A stretch of 25,776 bases of DNA, taken from IMG/VR virus record IMGVR_UViG_3300013126_000212, positions 1-25,776 of that record; one strand, written 5' to 3'. Position 1 is the first letter of the stretch. The number at the start of each line of letters is the position of its first letter. The translations under genes were made by a program, and so were the position numbers. This stretch comes from a virus. This document shows positions 1 through 7,564 of this stretch, in pieces. The notes beneath the pieces are model-generated. The model was not told the origin of the DNA, did not search any database, and was given only the letters and a program-made list of their open reading frames with translations.

Positions 1-366
1 GAGTATTGCTGCGGCAATGTCTGACGCACTTGGGCCTGAGCCACCTACAGAGGTTGTGGCGTAAGCAGCCGCCTTGAGGCGTTCTACATAGACGCCAGCA
101 ACAGGGATGATCGTTGCATTGATGTTGCCCATGATGGTGTAGTTGCCAGCGTTGGGGAACTTGAGCGCATACCCGTTGATGTAGTCCAGCCCGTACATGT
201 ACGCCCCACCACCAAGATCGAGCACCTTCCACGTAATGATTGGAGGGTGCAGAATACCGTGAGGATCGTCCTCAAATTCCCGCAGTTCATTGTGGTGCAG
301 AACAATGTCAGTGATGCTGGCGTCTGACAGCACCACCTTATTGTCCCAGTCGATGGTCAGGGCCAT
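1..366 (-). CDS. Phage tail/virion-associated protein, 3' end outside window
   Basis: The reading frame starts with MALTIDWDN at 366 and stays open to the left edge, giving 122 residues of a longer protein. No Pfam-type domain is recognised with certainty. The N-terminus (IDWDNKVVLSDASITDIV, then a FEDDPHGI..P segment) and the Gly/Ser/Ala linker leading into ASDIAAAI resemble short phage baseplate or tail proteins that are followed by an alpha-helical C-terminal tail. It lies 8 bp behind the 482-aa structural protein and is the last gene visible in the late operon. The role as a tail or receptor-interaction component is inferred from position only. Confidence 0.75.
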   Translation of the reverse strand, partial: MALTIDWDNKVVLSDASITDIVLHHNELREFEDDPHGILHPPIITWKVLDLGGGAYMYGLDYINGYALKFPNAGNYTIMGNINATIIPVAGVYVERLKAAAYATTSVGGSGPSASDIAAAIL

Positions 367-374
367 GTCAGTCT

Positions 375-1823
375 CTATTCATCCGGCGAGGCGATACTGT
401 TCGTGCCATTAGACGCGGAGTTGCCAGCAGTAAATATTGACTCAAATGGTTGCAACGAACTTCCTGCTGTGCCCTTACGTACCTTCACCCTAGCTACGAA
501 GTCGGCAGAATAGGTGTAGGTAGAAGAACTCTCCGTAGCTGATGCAGCCACCTTGTCAATAAACGGAACCCATGCTGGTGAGCTAATCGCATGAACCTGG
601 CCCCACGTACCGCTGATGGTAAATGTCTTAGTGCCGGTATCAACCGACGTGTAGGTGTAGGGCACACCATTGACCCGCAGAAAGCCAGTTGCCGGTGTGT
701 CGGCCTTGATTGCTTGTGTCATCACGCAGGTGTTGCCACCAGAGGTTGTTGCACCAGCTAACGTGTACTCAGTATCAAGGAACCCAGACACGGTAGCTGC
801 ATCACGTCCCACCAGAACCCGAGCGCCAACGGTCAATCCACCAATGCTGATGCCAGCAACAACCGGGTTCGTGACCACCGTGCCATCATGCGAGCGCATC
901 TGGTATTTCTGCAAGTCAGCAGGTAGCGCACCAGCGATGTACCAGCCTTGCTCAACAAACCACTTGCCACCGGCCACTGTACCGAAAGGTGCGGCAGCAT
1001 TTGGCGTGTATCCATACGTGGCGCCGCCCAATGTACGGAACTGCCAGCCTAAAACACCGTCAACCGTGACAGCCGATGCTTCGTCACAAATCGCTTGGCA
1101 ATACTGTGCGGCCTCTGCAATCGTCCCACCATTGGACAGTGTGATCGTGCCTTTATATTCTTTACTGCCATTGCCATCGCCGGTGTCTTTGAAGTGTGAC
1201 CCTGTGGCTATTGCTACCTTGGTGGACAGTGCCAAGGCAGTCGCCAAGTCTAGTGGTGTCCAGTCTGTCGGGCTGGTTGAAATAGCCGCCGGTTGTTCAC
1301 CACCTGCCACCAAGTTTGCAGCAAAGTCTGAGTAGGTTTGCCCGTACTTGCGAGAGTAAACGCGAATGTCGCCATTGTCGATAAACGCACCGGCAGTCTT
1401 GCACTTAACAAGAATCTGGATGTGACCATCGGGCCAATACTTCGTGACCTTGGCCGCGTTCTGCACCACATACAAAGGCGAAGCTGCCACCAACGGCGAA
1501 CCGATGGACTTGACACCAGTGTAAAGAACATTCGTGCCATCTTGCTGGATCGAGCCAAAGTTCAAGTACTGACTTGCTGTGTCGTCAATGTTGAACCCAT
1601 TAAGCAGGTTCAGCACCATCGGCTTAATGCCAGACCGAGGGCCATCCAGCTTTGAAGGATTCGGTGTCAAGATACTGACATCATCCCCCGCAGATGCGAT
1701 AGAGCCATCGTCGGCCATATCTTGCAGCCATTCGTGCAGGTCTTTAACCGTGTAAACGGTTGTCCCACCAGAGTGGCGAATGTCGCCATTTACGCCTACT
1801 GTGAAGTCTGCTGCGATTGCCAT
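375..1823 (-). CDS. Putative phage virion structural protein (482 aa)
   Basis: The protein begins MAIAADFTVGVNGDIRHSGG and has a good ribosome-binding site (AAGGAG, 7 bases before the ATG at 1823). The N-terminal part (GDIRHSGGTTVYTVKDLHEW, then ADDGSIASAGDDV) has the look of a family seen next to tail genes in many phages. The remainder is rich in Thr, Ser, Gly and Ala with alternating hydrophobic residues, as expected for beta-structured appendage proteins, with no signal peptide or membrane segment. It sits between a 114-aa protein and a partial protein of the same module, downstream of the lysis genes. A tail or receptor-contact role is inferred from composition and context; no catalytic motif was seen. 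Confidence 0.8.
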   Translation of the reverse strand: MAIAADFTVGVNGDIRHSGGTTVYTVKDLHEWLQDMADDGSIASAGDDVSILTPNPSKLDGPRSGIKPMVLNLLNGFNIDDTASQYLNFGSIQQDGTNVLYTGVKSIGSPLVAASPLYVVQNAAKVTKYWPDGHIQILVKCKTAGAFIDNGDIRVYSRKYGQTYSDFAANLVAGGEQPAAISTSPTDWTPLDLATALALSTKVAIATGSHFKDTGDGNGSKEYKGTITLSNGGTIAEAAQYCQAICDEASAVTVDGVLGWQFRTLGGATYGYTPNAAAPFGTVAGGKWFVEQGWYIAGALPADLQKYQMRSHDGTVVTNPVVAGISIGGLTVGARVLVGRDAATVSGFLDTEYTLAGATTSGGNTCVMTQAIKADTPATGFLRVNGVPYTYTSVDTGTKTFTISGTWGQVHAISSPAWVPFIDKVAASATESSSTYTYSADFVARVKVRKGTAGSSLQPFESIFTAGNSASNGTNSIASPDE

Positions 1824-1834
1824 GATTTAACTCC

Positions 1835-2179
1835 TTATTCGTCCAGCTCTTGAAGAGCGATAACGGTGACTGAACTATTACCCACTGGGGTTACCTGCGT
1901 AATCCACGGTTTGTAGAAAGGTGCAGCAGAGGCTTTGCGTACCTCAATCTGCACCACTTGGTCATACTTGGTTGAGAAACTTGCAATACCACCACCCTCT
2001 GCTGCGGTGTAAAGGGTTTCACCATTAGCCACCTTTTTTGCGATCATGCGGGAGCCAGAGACCATGCCTGTAACATAGACCGTGCCCGGCAGAGGAACAG
2101 TGCTGATAGCAATATCACCATCACCTAACAGTGACGTAATCGCCTCTGGCATCAGTCCGGGTTCTGGAATAACCGCCAT
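1835..2179 (-). CDS. Hypothetical phage structural protein (114 aa)
   Basis: A 114-residue protein (MAVIPEPGLMPEAITSLLGD...) with a likely ribosome-binding site (AAAGG) upstream of the ATG at 2179. It starts only 3 bp after the stop of the 334-aa gene and ends 11 bp before the 482-aa gene, so it is translated as part of a tight cassette. The sequence alternates short beta-like segments with glycines (YVTGMVSGSRMIAKKV; VTPVGNSSVTVIALQ) and has no transmembrane stretch. No known domain is recognised. It probably belongs to the virion module at this end of the operon. Confidence 0.75.
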   Translation of the reverse strand: MAVIPEPGLMPEAITSLLGDGDIAISTVPLPGTVYVTGMVSGSRMIAKKVANGETLYTAAEGGGIASFSTKYDQVVQIEVRKASAAPFYKPWITQVTPVGNSSVTVIALQELDE

Positions 2180-2182
2180 TGG

Positions 2183-3187
2183 TTAGCCTTTGGGAACACA
2201 GAGGTTGGCTGTGCCGTTGAATGTTGCTCTAGCCGCGCTTGTATTCTGAATAAACACATACGTTTTCCCGCCTGTGACAACTTCATCCAAGTTGAATGGA
2301 TAAGCCACACCAAGCCAAACGTCGCATACATCAGAGAAACTGCCACCTAGATGCCCTTTATATGGGTTGTTGGCATATATGTTTGTAAGTGGAGCGTAAA
2401 ACCCGCCAAGTCCATCCGGCACCTTAAACACTGGGGACTGTGAATCATAGTAATAGGATCCTTTAATCGGCGTTGCCGTTGTGAGTCCTCCACACCCAAT
2501 CCACGCTGACTTCAAAACACAGTCATTGCTCCCCACAATGCTCCCACCATCAGGGTTTTTAATCCTACACACAGCCAGTGGCCCACCGCTGTAGCTGAGG
2601 GCACCAAACATTGAAGCACCAAACACTACCGCAGATATGGGATACCCAGCGGCCACAGTATCCCAAGGCGATAGGCGAGATCGCTGCATACACCCAAGCC
2701 ATGCTTTGTTAGTATCATCACCGTACCCGGTTGCTGTGTTTCCTTGAAACAGAATGCAGCGCCCTTTGTTGGCGTAGATGATTGTTGACCCGCCAGCAGA
2801 TGTGTTAATACGCTGATAAAACCCAGTGTTAGATGACAGATTTGTGGAAACATACGCCACATTCGTCCCGGTGTGCGTGGTTTCGTTCCAAGTCTCGTAT
2901 AGCTTCACGCCAAACTTGCTAGCAACAGTGTCGAAATCAAGCAGCGCATATTCATAGTTTGTAGGATCGTCAAACCGCGCACCTTTCAGCACTACTTGAT
3001 TGGTACCCGCAGATGCGTCATGCAAAATCCACTCGGCGTTGGTGTAGGTGTTGTAAATGTAGGTATTGGTCTTATCGCAGCTTGCAGATAGGGTGTTCTT
3101 GTCTGTGGTGCCTGTCAGGATTGCAACAATATCTGCCATGATATTGGCAACTGTCGAGCCAGCAATATAGTTATATCGTGCAAACAT
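2183..3187 (-). CDS. Putative phage virion/tail protein (334 aa)
   Basis: The ATG at 3187 is preceded by AGGAG at a good distance. The N-terminus (FARYNYIAGSTVANIMADIV, then AILTGTTDKNTLSASCDK) resembles a phage structural family in which a 'random start plus TGxTDxNxLSAxCDK' segment precedes a beta-rich body. The body has many Tyr, Asn, Gly and Cys residues and no membrane span. GC content is lower than in the head genes (about 48% over 2341-2520 by hand count). It belongs to the four-gene module downstream of lysis. A structural or receptor-interaction role is inferred; no enzymatic motif is visible. Confidence 0.8.
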   Translation of the reverse strand: MFARYNYIAGSTVANIMADIVAILTGTTDKNTLSASCDKTNTYIYNTYTNAEWILHDASAGTNQVVLKGARFDDPTNYEYALLDFDTVASKFGVKLYETWNETTHTGTNVAYVSTNLSSNTGFYQRINTSAGGSTIIYANKGRCILFQGNTATGYGDDTNKAWLGCMQRSRLSPWDTVAAGYPISAVVFGASMFGALSYSGGPLAVCRIKNPDGGSIVGSNDCVLKSAWIGCGGLTTATPIKGSYYYDSQSPVFKVPDGLGGFYAPLTNIYANNPYKGHLGGSFSDVCDVWLGVAYPFNLDEVVTGGKTYVFIQNTSAARATFNGTANLCVPKG

Positions 3188-3189
3188 AA

Positions 3190-3759
3190 TCAGACTCCTA
3201 ATTGGCTACGCATAGCCGCTACAAAAGCATCCCAATATGTCATCGCAGTACTCAGTTCGTCTTGTGTCGTCGCAGCGGTGATTGCTGTTTTGGTTGCTGT
3301 GCGTTGTTGACGGATTGCCAGCATTGCAGTGCGCCACGCGTCTGCTAATTGCAGGGTGTAGTCCGTTGCGTCCTGCGGTGTCATTCCAGAACCAGCGCAG
3401 TAAGTGGCGATCATCGGAGGGACTGCGCCTGCATAGTTTCCAGCTTGGAAAGCCCGAGCTTCATCCTCTGCGATGGTGTACTCAACGCCACGCTCACCGA
3501 TTACTGACGCATAAATTGCATCGGTATCCGCGTCAGTCTTGGCTGTGTACATGGCCTTGAGATCAGGCAGCGGGGACGTGTTGTTCAGCACCACCCGCAC
3601 AGGTGTTTGCCCGGTTAGCGTGCCCTCTAAACCAACCTCACCAGTAGCGTAGTCGGGGAACAGAGAACGATCACCAGCAAATACCCATGCTTGGGCAAAT
3701 ACTGTGTCCATCCATTCAGCTTGCGTTTTCCCGGCAGTTGGAACGGTGTAGTAATTCAT
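3190..3759 (-). CDS. Hypothetical phage protein, tail-module associated (189 aa)
   Basis: Begins MNYYTVPTAGKTQAEWMDTV. The ATG overlaps the stop of the preceding coiled-coil/TM gene by 4 bases (ATGA), and a GAGG motif lies upstream, so translation is likely coupled. The N-terminal half looks like a compact globular segment. The C-terminal half (about residues 95-185) is alpha-helical, with a WRTAMLAIRQQR segment and alternating TKTAITAATTQDE helices ending near WDAFVAAMR. This architecture is seen in small phage proteins encoded next to tail fibres. No family name is assigned. It bridges the lysis cassette and the left-hand structural module. Confidence 0.75.
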   Translation of the reverse strand: MNYYTVPTAGKTQAEWMDTVFAQAWVFAGDRSLFPDYATGEVGLEGTLTGQTPVRVVLNNTSPLPDLKAMYTAKTDADTDAIYASVIGERGVEYTIAEDEARAFQAGNYAGAVPPMIATYCAGSGMTPQDATDYTLQLADAWRTAMLAIRQQRTATKTAITAATTQDELSTAMTYWDAFVAAMRSQLGV

Positions 3760-4067
3760 TTTGGCCCCTCAAGAATTGCTTCCCAGATTGCATACACGAT
3801 AAACCCAAGTGCGCCAGCAACACCCCACTTAACAATAGCATTGCTCAACTCGTGCTTCAAGCGGTTGTTTTCCTCGGCCCTGGCGAGCGCGATTTGCTGC
3901 ATCTGACGATGCTGAGATACGTCGCCACCAACGAACGCATGTTCTCTCAGCTCTTTAATCATCGTGGCGGCTGATGTACTTTCGTCTTCAATGTGCGCAG
4001 TCAATTTGCGATCCACTTCACGCACGTCTTTGTGGATTTCAGTGACTAGTTTGAGGATTGCGTCCAT
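3756..4067 (-). CDS. Coiled-coil protein with C-terminal membrane anchor, lysis cassette
   Basis: A 103-residue protein whose N-terminal part is predicted by eye to be a charged helix (MDAILKLVTEIHKDVREVDR, then KLTAHIEDE) followed by a second helical segment. A single hydrophobic segment lies at about residues 80-98 (KWGVAGALGFIVYAIWEAI) and the tail is short. The start codon overlaps the stop of the holin gene (TAATG) and has an AAGGG motif upstream. Similar coiled-coil plus one-TM proteins are common beside phage holins and endolysins; their roles are poorly defined (second holin, antiholin or membrane organiser). It is not a recognisable Rz/Rz1 spanin, because it has no lipobox and its anchor is C-terminal. 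Confidence 0.8.
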   Translation of the reverse strand: MDAILKLVTEIHKDVREVDRKLTAHIEDESTSAATMIKELREHAFVGGDVSQHRQMQQIALARAEENNRLKHELSNAIVKWGVAGALGFIVYAIWEAILEGPK

Positions 4068-4567
4068 TACTGTCCCTTTAGGCGTTCAATTTGTTCTGAT
4101 TTTACTGAGCTGCCGTGCGAGCTACCCAGCCAAAAATTCACCGCAGCGCCAAAGGCTGCACCCAACGCGCCCAGCATGATTAGCAATGGCTCAGATGGGT
4201 GCACTTCGTACAGCATCATCGACGCCAGGATACCAAAGAACCCGCAGGTAATCAGGTAGGTCAAAATGGCCGGCGTTGTAGCTTTGGTGGCCGTCTGCAT
4301 GTCCCTTGCGGATTTCGTGTTATCAACGTCCAACTTGGCAAGGTCGATCCGGTTTTGCTCAAGGAACTTCTTGAAGTCAAGCTCTGCTAGTTTGATCTGG
4401 CTCAGTTGATCCGGGCTGAGTTTTCCGCTGTTGAGCACTTCATTCACAGCCTCAACCGTTTTTGACTCGATGCCCAACTTATCAGCAATGAATGCCGCAG
4501 CAGCACCACCCAACGGCCCTGCCAGTGCAGTCCCCAAAAGCGGAGCGAGCGTCTTGAGAAAGTCCAT
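4067..4567 (-). CDS. Phage holin, GTA_holin_3TM-like (166 aa)
   Basis: The protein has a hydrophobic N-terminal segment (about residues 5-32, Gly/Ala-rich), a central charged helix containing LAELDFKKFLEQNRIDLAKLD, and two clear membrane spans at about residues 98-120 and 127-148. A short charged tail ends ...ERLKGQ. The order (hydrophobic Gly/Ala segment, acidic and lysine-rich helix ending in SARDMQ, then a TM hairpin) matches the three-TM holin family of gene transfer agents and many phages. It would form lesions in the cytoplasmic membrane that release the endolysin. Its ATG directly follows the endolysin stop codon, with GGAGG 5 bases upstream. Confidence 0.85.
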   Translation of the reverse strand: MDFLKTLAPLLGTALAGPLGGAAAAFIADKLGIESKTVEAVNEVLNSGKLSPDQLSQIKLAELDFKKFLEQNRIDLAKLDVDNTKSARDMQTATKATTPAILTYLITCGFFGILASMMLYEVHPSEPLLIMLGALGAAFGAAVNFWLGSSHGSSVKSEQIERLKGQ

Positions 4568-5044
4568 TCAAGCCTCCATCGCCATCACATCAGCAACACG
4601 CCGTGCCCAGCCACGTGAGAAAACATCCCAGTTGCCAAGCCCGGTCATGAAGCTCAGGCGCATCCCGTTGAATTTGCCTTTGAGGTTCTTGCAATTGGCA
4701 GCCGCTTCTAAGGTCTTGGGGCCAATGATCCCATCCACCGCTGTGCCGACGGCCATCTGTAGCCATTGGGTTGCACGGCCAACACCGCTGTTTACAGCAG
4801 CATCAAACACGTCATAACGGATTGAGTCCGGCATGGAATCCGCCTTTACAGCGTCCCAATAGGACTTTTTGTAGATGGTCTTGGCGAGTGATTGCGGCAG
4901 GTCACGCATATCACCCTGATAGCCGTTTTGCCTGGCCACTGAGATCGTGATGCCGTACTTTGTCGGGCCGCCTTTATCGGCAACGTGGTCGCTGTAAGAC
5001 CCTTCAAAGCGCATCAAGAAGTCAAAGGCTTTGTCAAAATTCAT
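4568..5044 (-). CDS. Endolysin, glycoside hydrolase family 108 muramidase
   Basis: A 158-residue protein of the usual length for a GH108 lysozyme with a C-terminal peptidoglycan-binding half. The N-terminal motif FEGSYSDHVADKGGPTKYGI contains the catalytic glutamate (E14) of the family's E-G-G/S-Y signature. The C-terminal half (about residues 76-115), with FDAAVNSGVGRATQWLQ and then VDGIIGPKTLEA, matches the PG_binding_3 region. It would cleave the glycan backbone of peptidoglycan. There is no signal peptide, so it depends on the adjacent holin. The start overlaps the upstream small membrane gene (ATGA) and is preceded by GAGGTG. Confidence 0.93.
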   Translation of the reverse strand: MNFDKAFDFLMRFEGSYSDHVADKGGPTKYGITISVARQNGYQGDMRDLPQSLAKTIYKKSYWDAVKADSMPDSIRYDVFDAAVNSGVGRATQWLQMAVGTAVDGIIGPKTLEAAANCKNLKGKFNGMRLSFMTGLGNWDVFSRGWARRVADVMAMEA

Positions 5045-5277
5045 GCTGCACCTCGGGATTGCTCAGTCAGCCACGCATTCAGACAGTGGTCTTTTTGCAA
5101 CGGGCTAAACAGCCAGTCAATGATCGGGCGAAATAGCTTGCCTTGCCACTTGCCGTCTAGTTCCAGTGACCACGCAGCAGACGATATTGTCTCGTTGCGT
5201 TTTGCCACACCCAGGGTCAGCAGCGCAAAGACAAAAATGTCCAGAGCGACAAGGATGCGCAGGATGCGGGCGGTCAT
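5041..5277 (-). CDS. Small membrane protein of the lysis cassette (78 aa)
   Basis: The protein starts MTARILRILVALDIFVFALL and has one N-terminal membrane span (about residues 5-24). A soluble part follows, containing NETISSAAW and, near the end, a W-F-S-P...DHC..AW pattern. Small proteins with this combination (one TM segment, 'ETxSxxA', then a terminal 'xFxxxxHCxxA') are common directly upstream of phage muramidases. Their function is not established; suggested roles include helping lysis or anchoring. No clear Shine-Dalgarno is visible, and the start lies 4 bp after the stop of the previous gene, so translation is probably coupled. It overlaps the endolysin start by 4 bases. Confidence 0.75.
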   Translation of the reverse strand: MTARILRILVALDIFVFALLTLGVAKRNETISSAAWSLELDGKWQGKLFRPIIDWLFSPLQKDHCLNAWLTEQSRGAA

Positions 5278-5281
5278 AGCG

Positions 5282-5917
5282 TTACTGCGGCCAATTCAGC
5301 GCAGGTAGATCAGCCACAACATCAGCAAACCCGGTGGGTGGCTGGCGTGTACCGGCCTGCACTTCGGCCAGCACTTGGTACAGCGCGGCCCAGGTAGCAT
5401 CGCGTGCCGTAACGCAGTATTGGCCTTCGGCTGCAAAATTGACAACGGAACTGGTGGCGTAGGTGCACGCGCTCAGGATGCCGTCGTAGCCACGGGTTTG
5501 TGCGAAAGCATCCAGACGTGCCTGCGTTGCGCCAACAATCGCGCCTTTGACCAGCTCGGCCTGCTCAAGCTGTTCCGCTGGTGTCAAGGAAACAATCTGC
5601 CACTGCTGCACCCACTGCCCTGCTTGCTGCACCGGGTCGATTTCAACGGCTCGCTCCGTCAATGGGTTATACGCTGGCTGGCTGGCCTGAACAGCGGTTG
5701 GGCATGGGTCAGTGGCTGCGGCTTGCAGCGGCGACAGGTCTTCCGTCGTCCAGCACGGGTAAGCCAAAACCGTCGTCAGATGGCCTTTGTTGGCTTGCTC
5801 AACCACCGACCAATCGCCAATAAACCCAACGGGTTCACCACGGCGCAGTAGTTCCACCGATTGCATCGCCGCTGCGTAAATGCTGGCGGTTTGTTCAGGG
5901 GTAAATTCAAGCGGCAT
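5282..5917 (-). CDS. Tail-fibre-associated protein, probable fibre assembly helper (211 aa)
   Basis: Begins MPLEFTPEQTASIYAAAMQ, with GGAGA upstream, and overlaps the end of the tail fibre gene by 11 bp. The N-terminal half has short segments with many Pro and Thr. The C-terminal half carries RLDAFAQTRGYDGILSACTY followed by a region ending LPALNWPQ. This pattern (a helix with 'GYDxIxSACTYA', then 'RDATW...', then 'LPxxxWP') is typical of small proteins encoded just after phage tail fibres and thought to help fibre folding or attachment. The assignment rests on this pattern and the adjacency; it is not a confident match to the classic Tfa family. Confidence 0.7.
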   Translation of the reverse strand: MPLEFTPEQTASIYAAAMQSVELLRRGEPVGFIGDWSVVEQANKGHLTTVLAYPCWTTEDLSPLQAAATDPCPTAVQASQPAYNPLTERAVEIDPVQQAGQWVQQWQIVSLTPAEQLEQAELVKGAIVGATQARLDAFAQTRGYDGILSACTYATSSVVNFAAEGQYCVTARDATWAALYQVLAEVQAGTRQPPTGFADVVADLPALNWPQ

Positions 5918-7520
5918 TTTTGATCTCCGAAATTTGTTGTTGCAGGTCGGCTACTTGCGCCGACAGGTCTTGGATGGCTTTGACCAACACGGGCAACAGC
6001 TTGCCGTAACCGGCTTCGAGCTTCTCTGGGTTTTCTGCGTACACCAGACCGGGTATGGGCATACCCGTATCTACCTGTACCGCTTGCAAGTCCTGCGCAA
6101 TAAACCCCGTGTCAGCCTCACCCACCTTGCCGCCGTCGCGCATGGCCCAGGTAAAGCGTACAGGCTTGAGCGCATTGACAAACTCAAGTCCAGCGTCTAG
6201 CGGCTGCACGTTGGCTTTGTCCCGCGCATCCGACAGGCTGGTGATGGTGGTGACTTGGCACCGTAGCGTGGCAATGCTGCTGTTGCCGAGCGTGATCTCG
6301 TTGCTTGCCGTGGCTGAAGATGCGGCGGCGTTATAGCCAATAACGGTATCGTTTGATCCGGTGGTGATGGCTAAGCCAGCGTAGGTTCCGATTGCAGTGT
6401 TTCCAGCACCTGTGGTGCTGGCTTGTAGCGCGTAGTATCCTATTGCTGTGTTGTTATCGCTAGTGGTGCTGGCTTTTAGCGCGTAGTATCCCGTGGCAGT
6501 GTTGTATTTACCAGTGGTGTTGGCGGTAAGCGCGTAGCTTCCCGTGGCAGTGTTTGAATTCCCTGTGGTGTTATCTCGAAGCGCGTAGTATCCCGTGGCA
6601 GTGTTGGAATCACCTGTGGTGTTAAGACTCAGCGCACCCGCACCGATAGCTGTGCTGTAACCGCCTGTTTCGTTGTTTTTAAGTGCGCTCTCCCCTACTG
6701 CGGTGTTTTCAACACCAGTGGTGTTCCGATAAAGCGCGTAGCTTCCCGTGGCAGTGTTTGCATTCCCTGTGGTGTTCAGGAAAAGTGCGCTACTACCAAT
6801 AGCGATGTTGGAACCGCCTGTGGTGTTAAATTTTAGCGCGTTGTATCCAATAGCAACGTTGGAATTACCTGTAGTGTTAGTGTAAAGCGTGGAGTGTCCA
6901 ATAGCAATGTTGGAATCACCTGTGGTGTTAGAGTAAAGCGCGTTGTATCCCGTGGCGGTGTTGTAGTTACCAGTGCTTACCCCAATATGCCCAGCGCCAA
7001 CGCCATACGCCGTATAGAACGGTGCGGCGCTTTGTGTCACGCCCGTCAAGCTTAATACCAACGGGGTTGATTCCCAAGTTGTACCGTTAGAGGTAAGCAC
7101 ATTGCCCGATGTACCAGGTGCCACCGCTTGCAAGGCTGATGTGCCGTTGCCCAGCAGCACGTTATTGGCGGTCAGCGTAGCAGCACCCGTGCCACCATAA
7201 GCCACGCCGATGGCGCTGCCGTTCCAGGTGGAGCCGGTGGAGTGGGTCTTGTTGGTTAACGTGGCTGCATTACTGCGTTCAGCGTACACGTGCGCAGTAG
7301 TTGCTAGCTGGGTCGTGTTGGTAGCTGCCACTGCGGTGGGGGCGGTTGGAGTGCCGGTTAGAGTGGGGGACGCCAGTGGGGCTTTTTCAGCATGCAACTG
7401 TGCAATGAAGCTGGCATGAGCGCGCTGCACGTCGTCCAAAACCGATGGGCTGTCAGACCCGAGCGGGAAGTTGTTTGCCGCCGTGGTAGACAGATCTGTG
7501 ATTGCGGTGGGTACCGGCAT
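5907..7520 (-). CDS. Tail fibre with 17-residue repeats and S74 self-cleaving chaperone domain
   Basis: A 537-residue fibre. The N-terminal part (about residues 1-50) is the likely virion attachment region. Residues 50-155 hold tail-fibre-type segments such as ASPTLTGTPTAPTA and AYGGTGAATLTANNVLLGNG. Residues 184-387 are twelve tandem 17-residue repeats of the type G-x-x-N-T-A-x-G-x-x-A-L-x-x-N-T-T. The C-terminus is an intramolecular chaperone of the Peptidase_S74 family: Ser430 and Lys435 in SDARDK form the expected dyad, followed by GFIAQDLQAV and a terminal coiled coil (about 510-535). In this family the chaperone trimerises the fibre and cuts itself off just before the serine. GGAG lies 8 bases before the ATG. 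Confidence 0.9.
   Translation of the reverse strand: MPVPTAITDLSTTAANNFPLGSDSPSVLDDVQRAHASFIAQLHAEKAPLASPTLTGTPTAPTAVAATNTTQLATTAHVYAERSNAATLTNKTHSTGSTWNGSAIGVAYGGTGAATLTANNVLLGNGTSALQAVAPGTSGNVLTSNGTTWESTPLVLSLTGVTQSAAPFYTAYGVGAGHIGVSTGNYNTATGYNALYSNTTGDSNIAIGHSTLYTNTTGNSNVAIGYNALKFNTTGGSNIAIGSSALFLNTTGNANTATGSYALYRNTTGVENTAVGESALKNNETGGYSTAIGAGALSLNTTGDSNTATGYYALRDNTTGNSNTATGSYALTANTTGKYNTATGYYALKASTTSDNNTAIGYYALQASTTGAGNTAIGTYAGLAITTGSNDTVIGYNAAASSATASNEITLGNSSIATLRCQVTTITSLSDARDKANVQPLDAGLEFVNALKPVRFTWAMRDGGKVGEADTGFIAQDLQAVQVDTGMPIPGLVYAENPEKLEAGYGKLLPVLVKAIQDLSAQVADLQQQISEIKNAA
6360..6971 (-). repeat. Twelve 51-bp coding tandem repeats in the tail fibre
   Basis: Twelve consecutive 51-bp units encode 17-residue repeats (consensus GxxNTAxGxxALxxNTT). 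No unit has an indel, but bases diverge between units, so this is an old, selected array. A thirteenth, imperfect unit follows at about 6285-6359. At protein level such repeats resemble trimeric beta-helix or head repeats of fibres and adhesins (Hep_Hag-like). Because the units share runs of sequence, recombination could change fibre length in 51-bp steps without breaking the frame. Confidence 0.9.
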
Positions 7521-7564
7521 GGTTGGGTCTCCAAAGGTTAGGTGATTAGTCTTGCATGCCCATG

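Noticed and set aside
670-1335. A 221-codon plus-strand open frame opposite the 482-aa structural gene
   Set aside because: No plausible ribosome-binding site or domain. The minus-strand gene has a good start and fits the operon spacing.
6360-6971. Regular 51-bp repeats that could suggest a CRISPR array
   Set aside because: There are no unique spacers between identical repeats. The units are continuous, in frame, divergent in sequence and encode a fibre shaft.
1-7520. Possible diversity-generating retroelement, as in the podophage BPP-1
   Set aside because: No reverse transcriptase gene is encoded in the window, and I found no template/variable repeat pair with adenine-specific differences. 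An element outside the window cannot be excluded.
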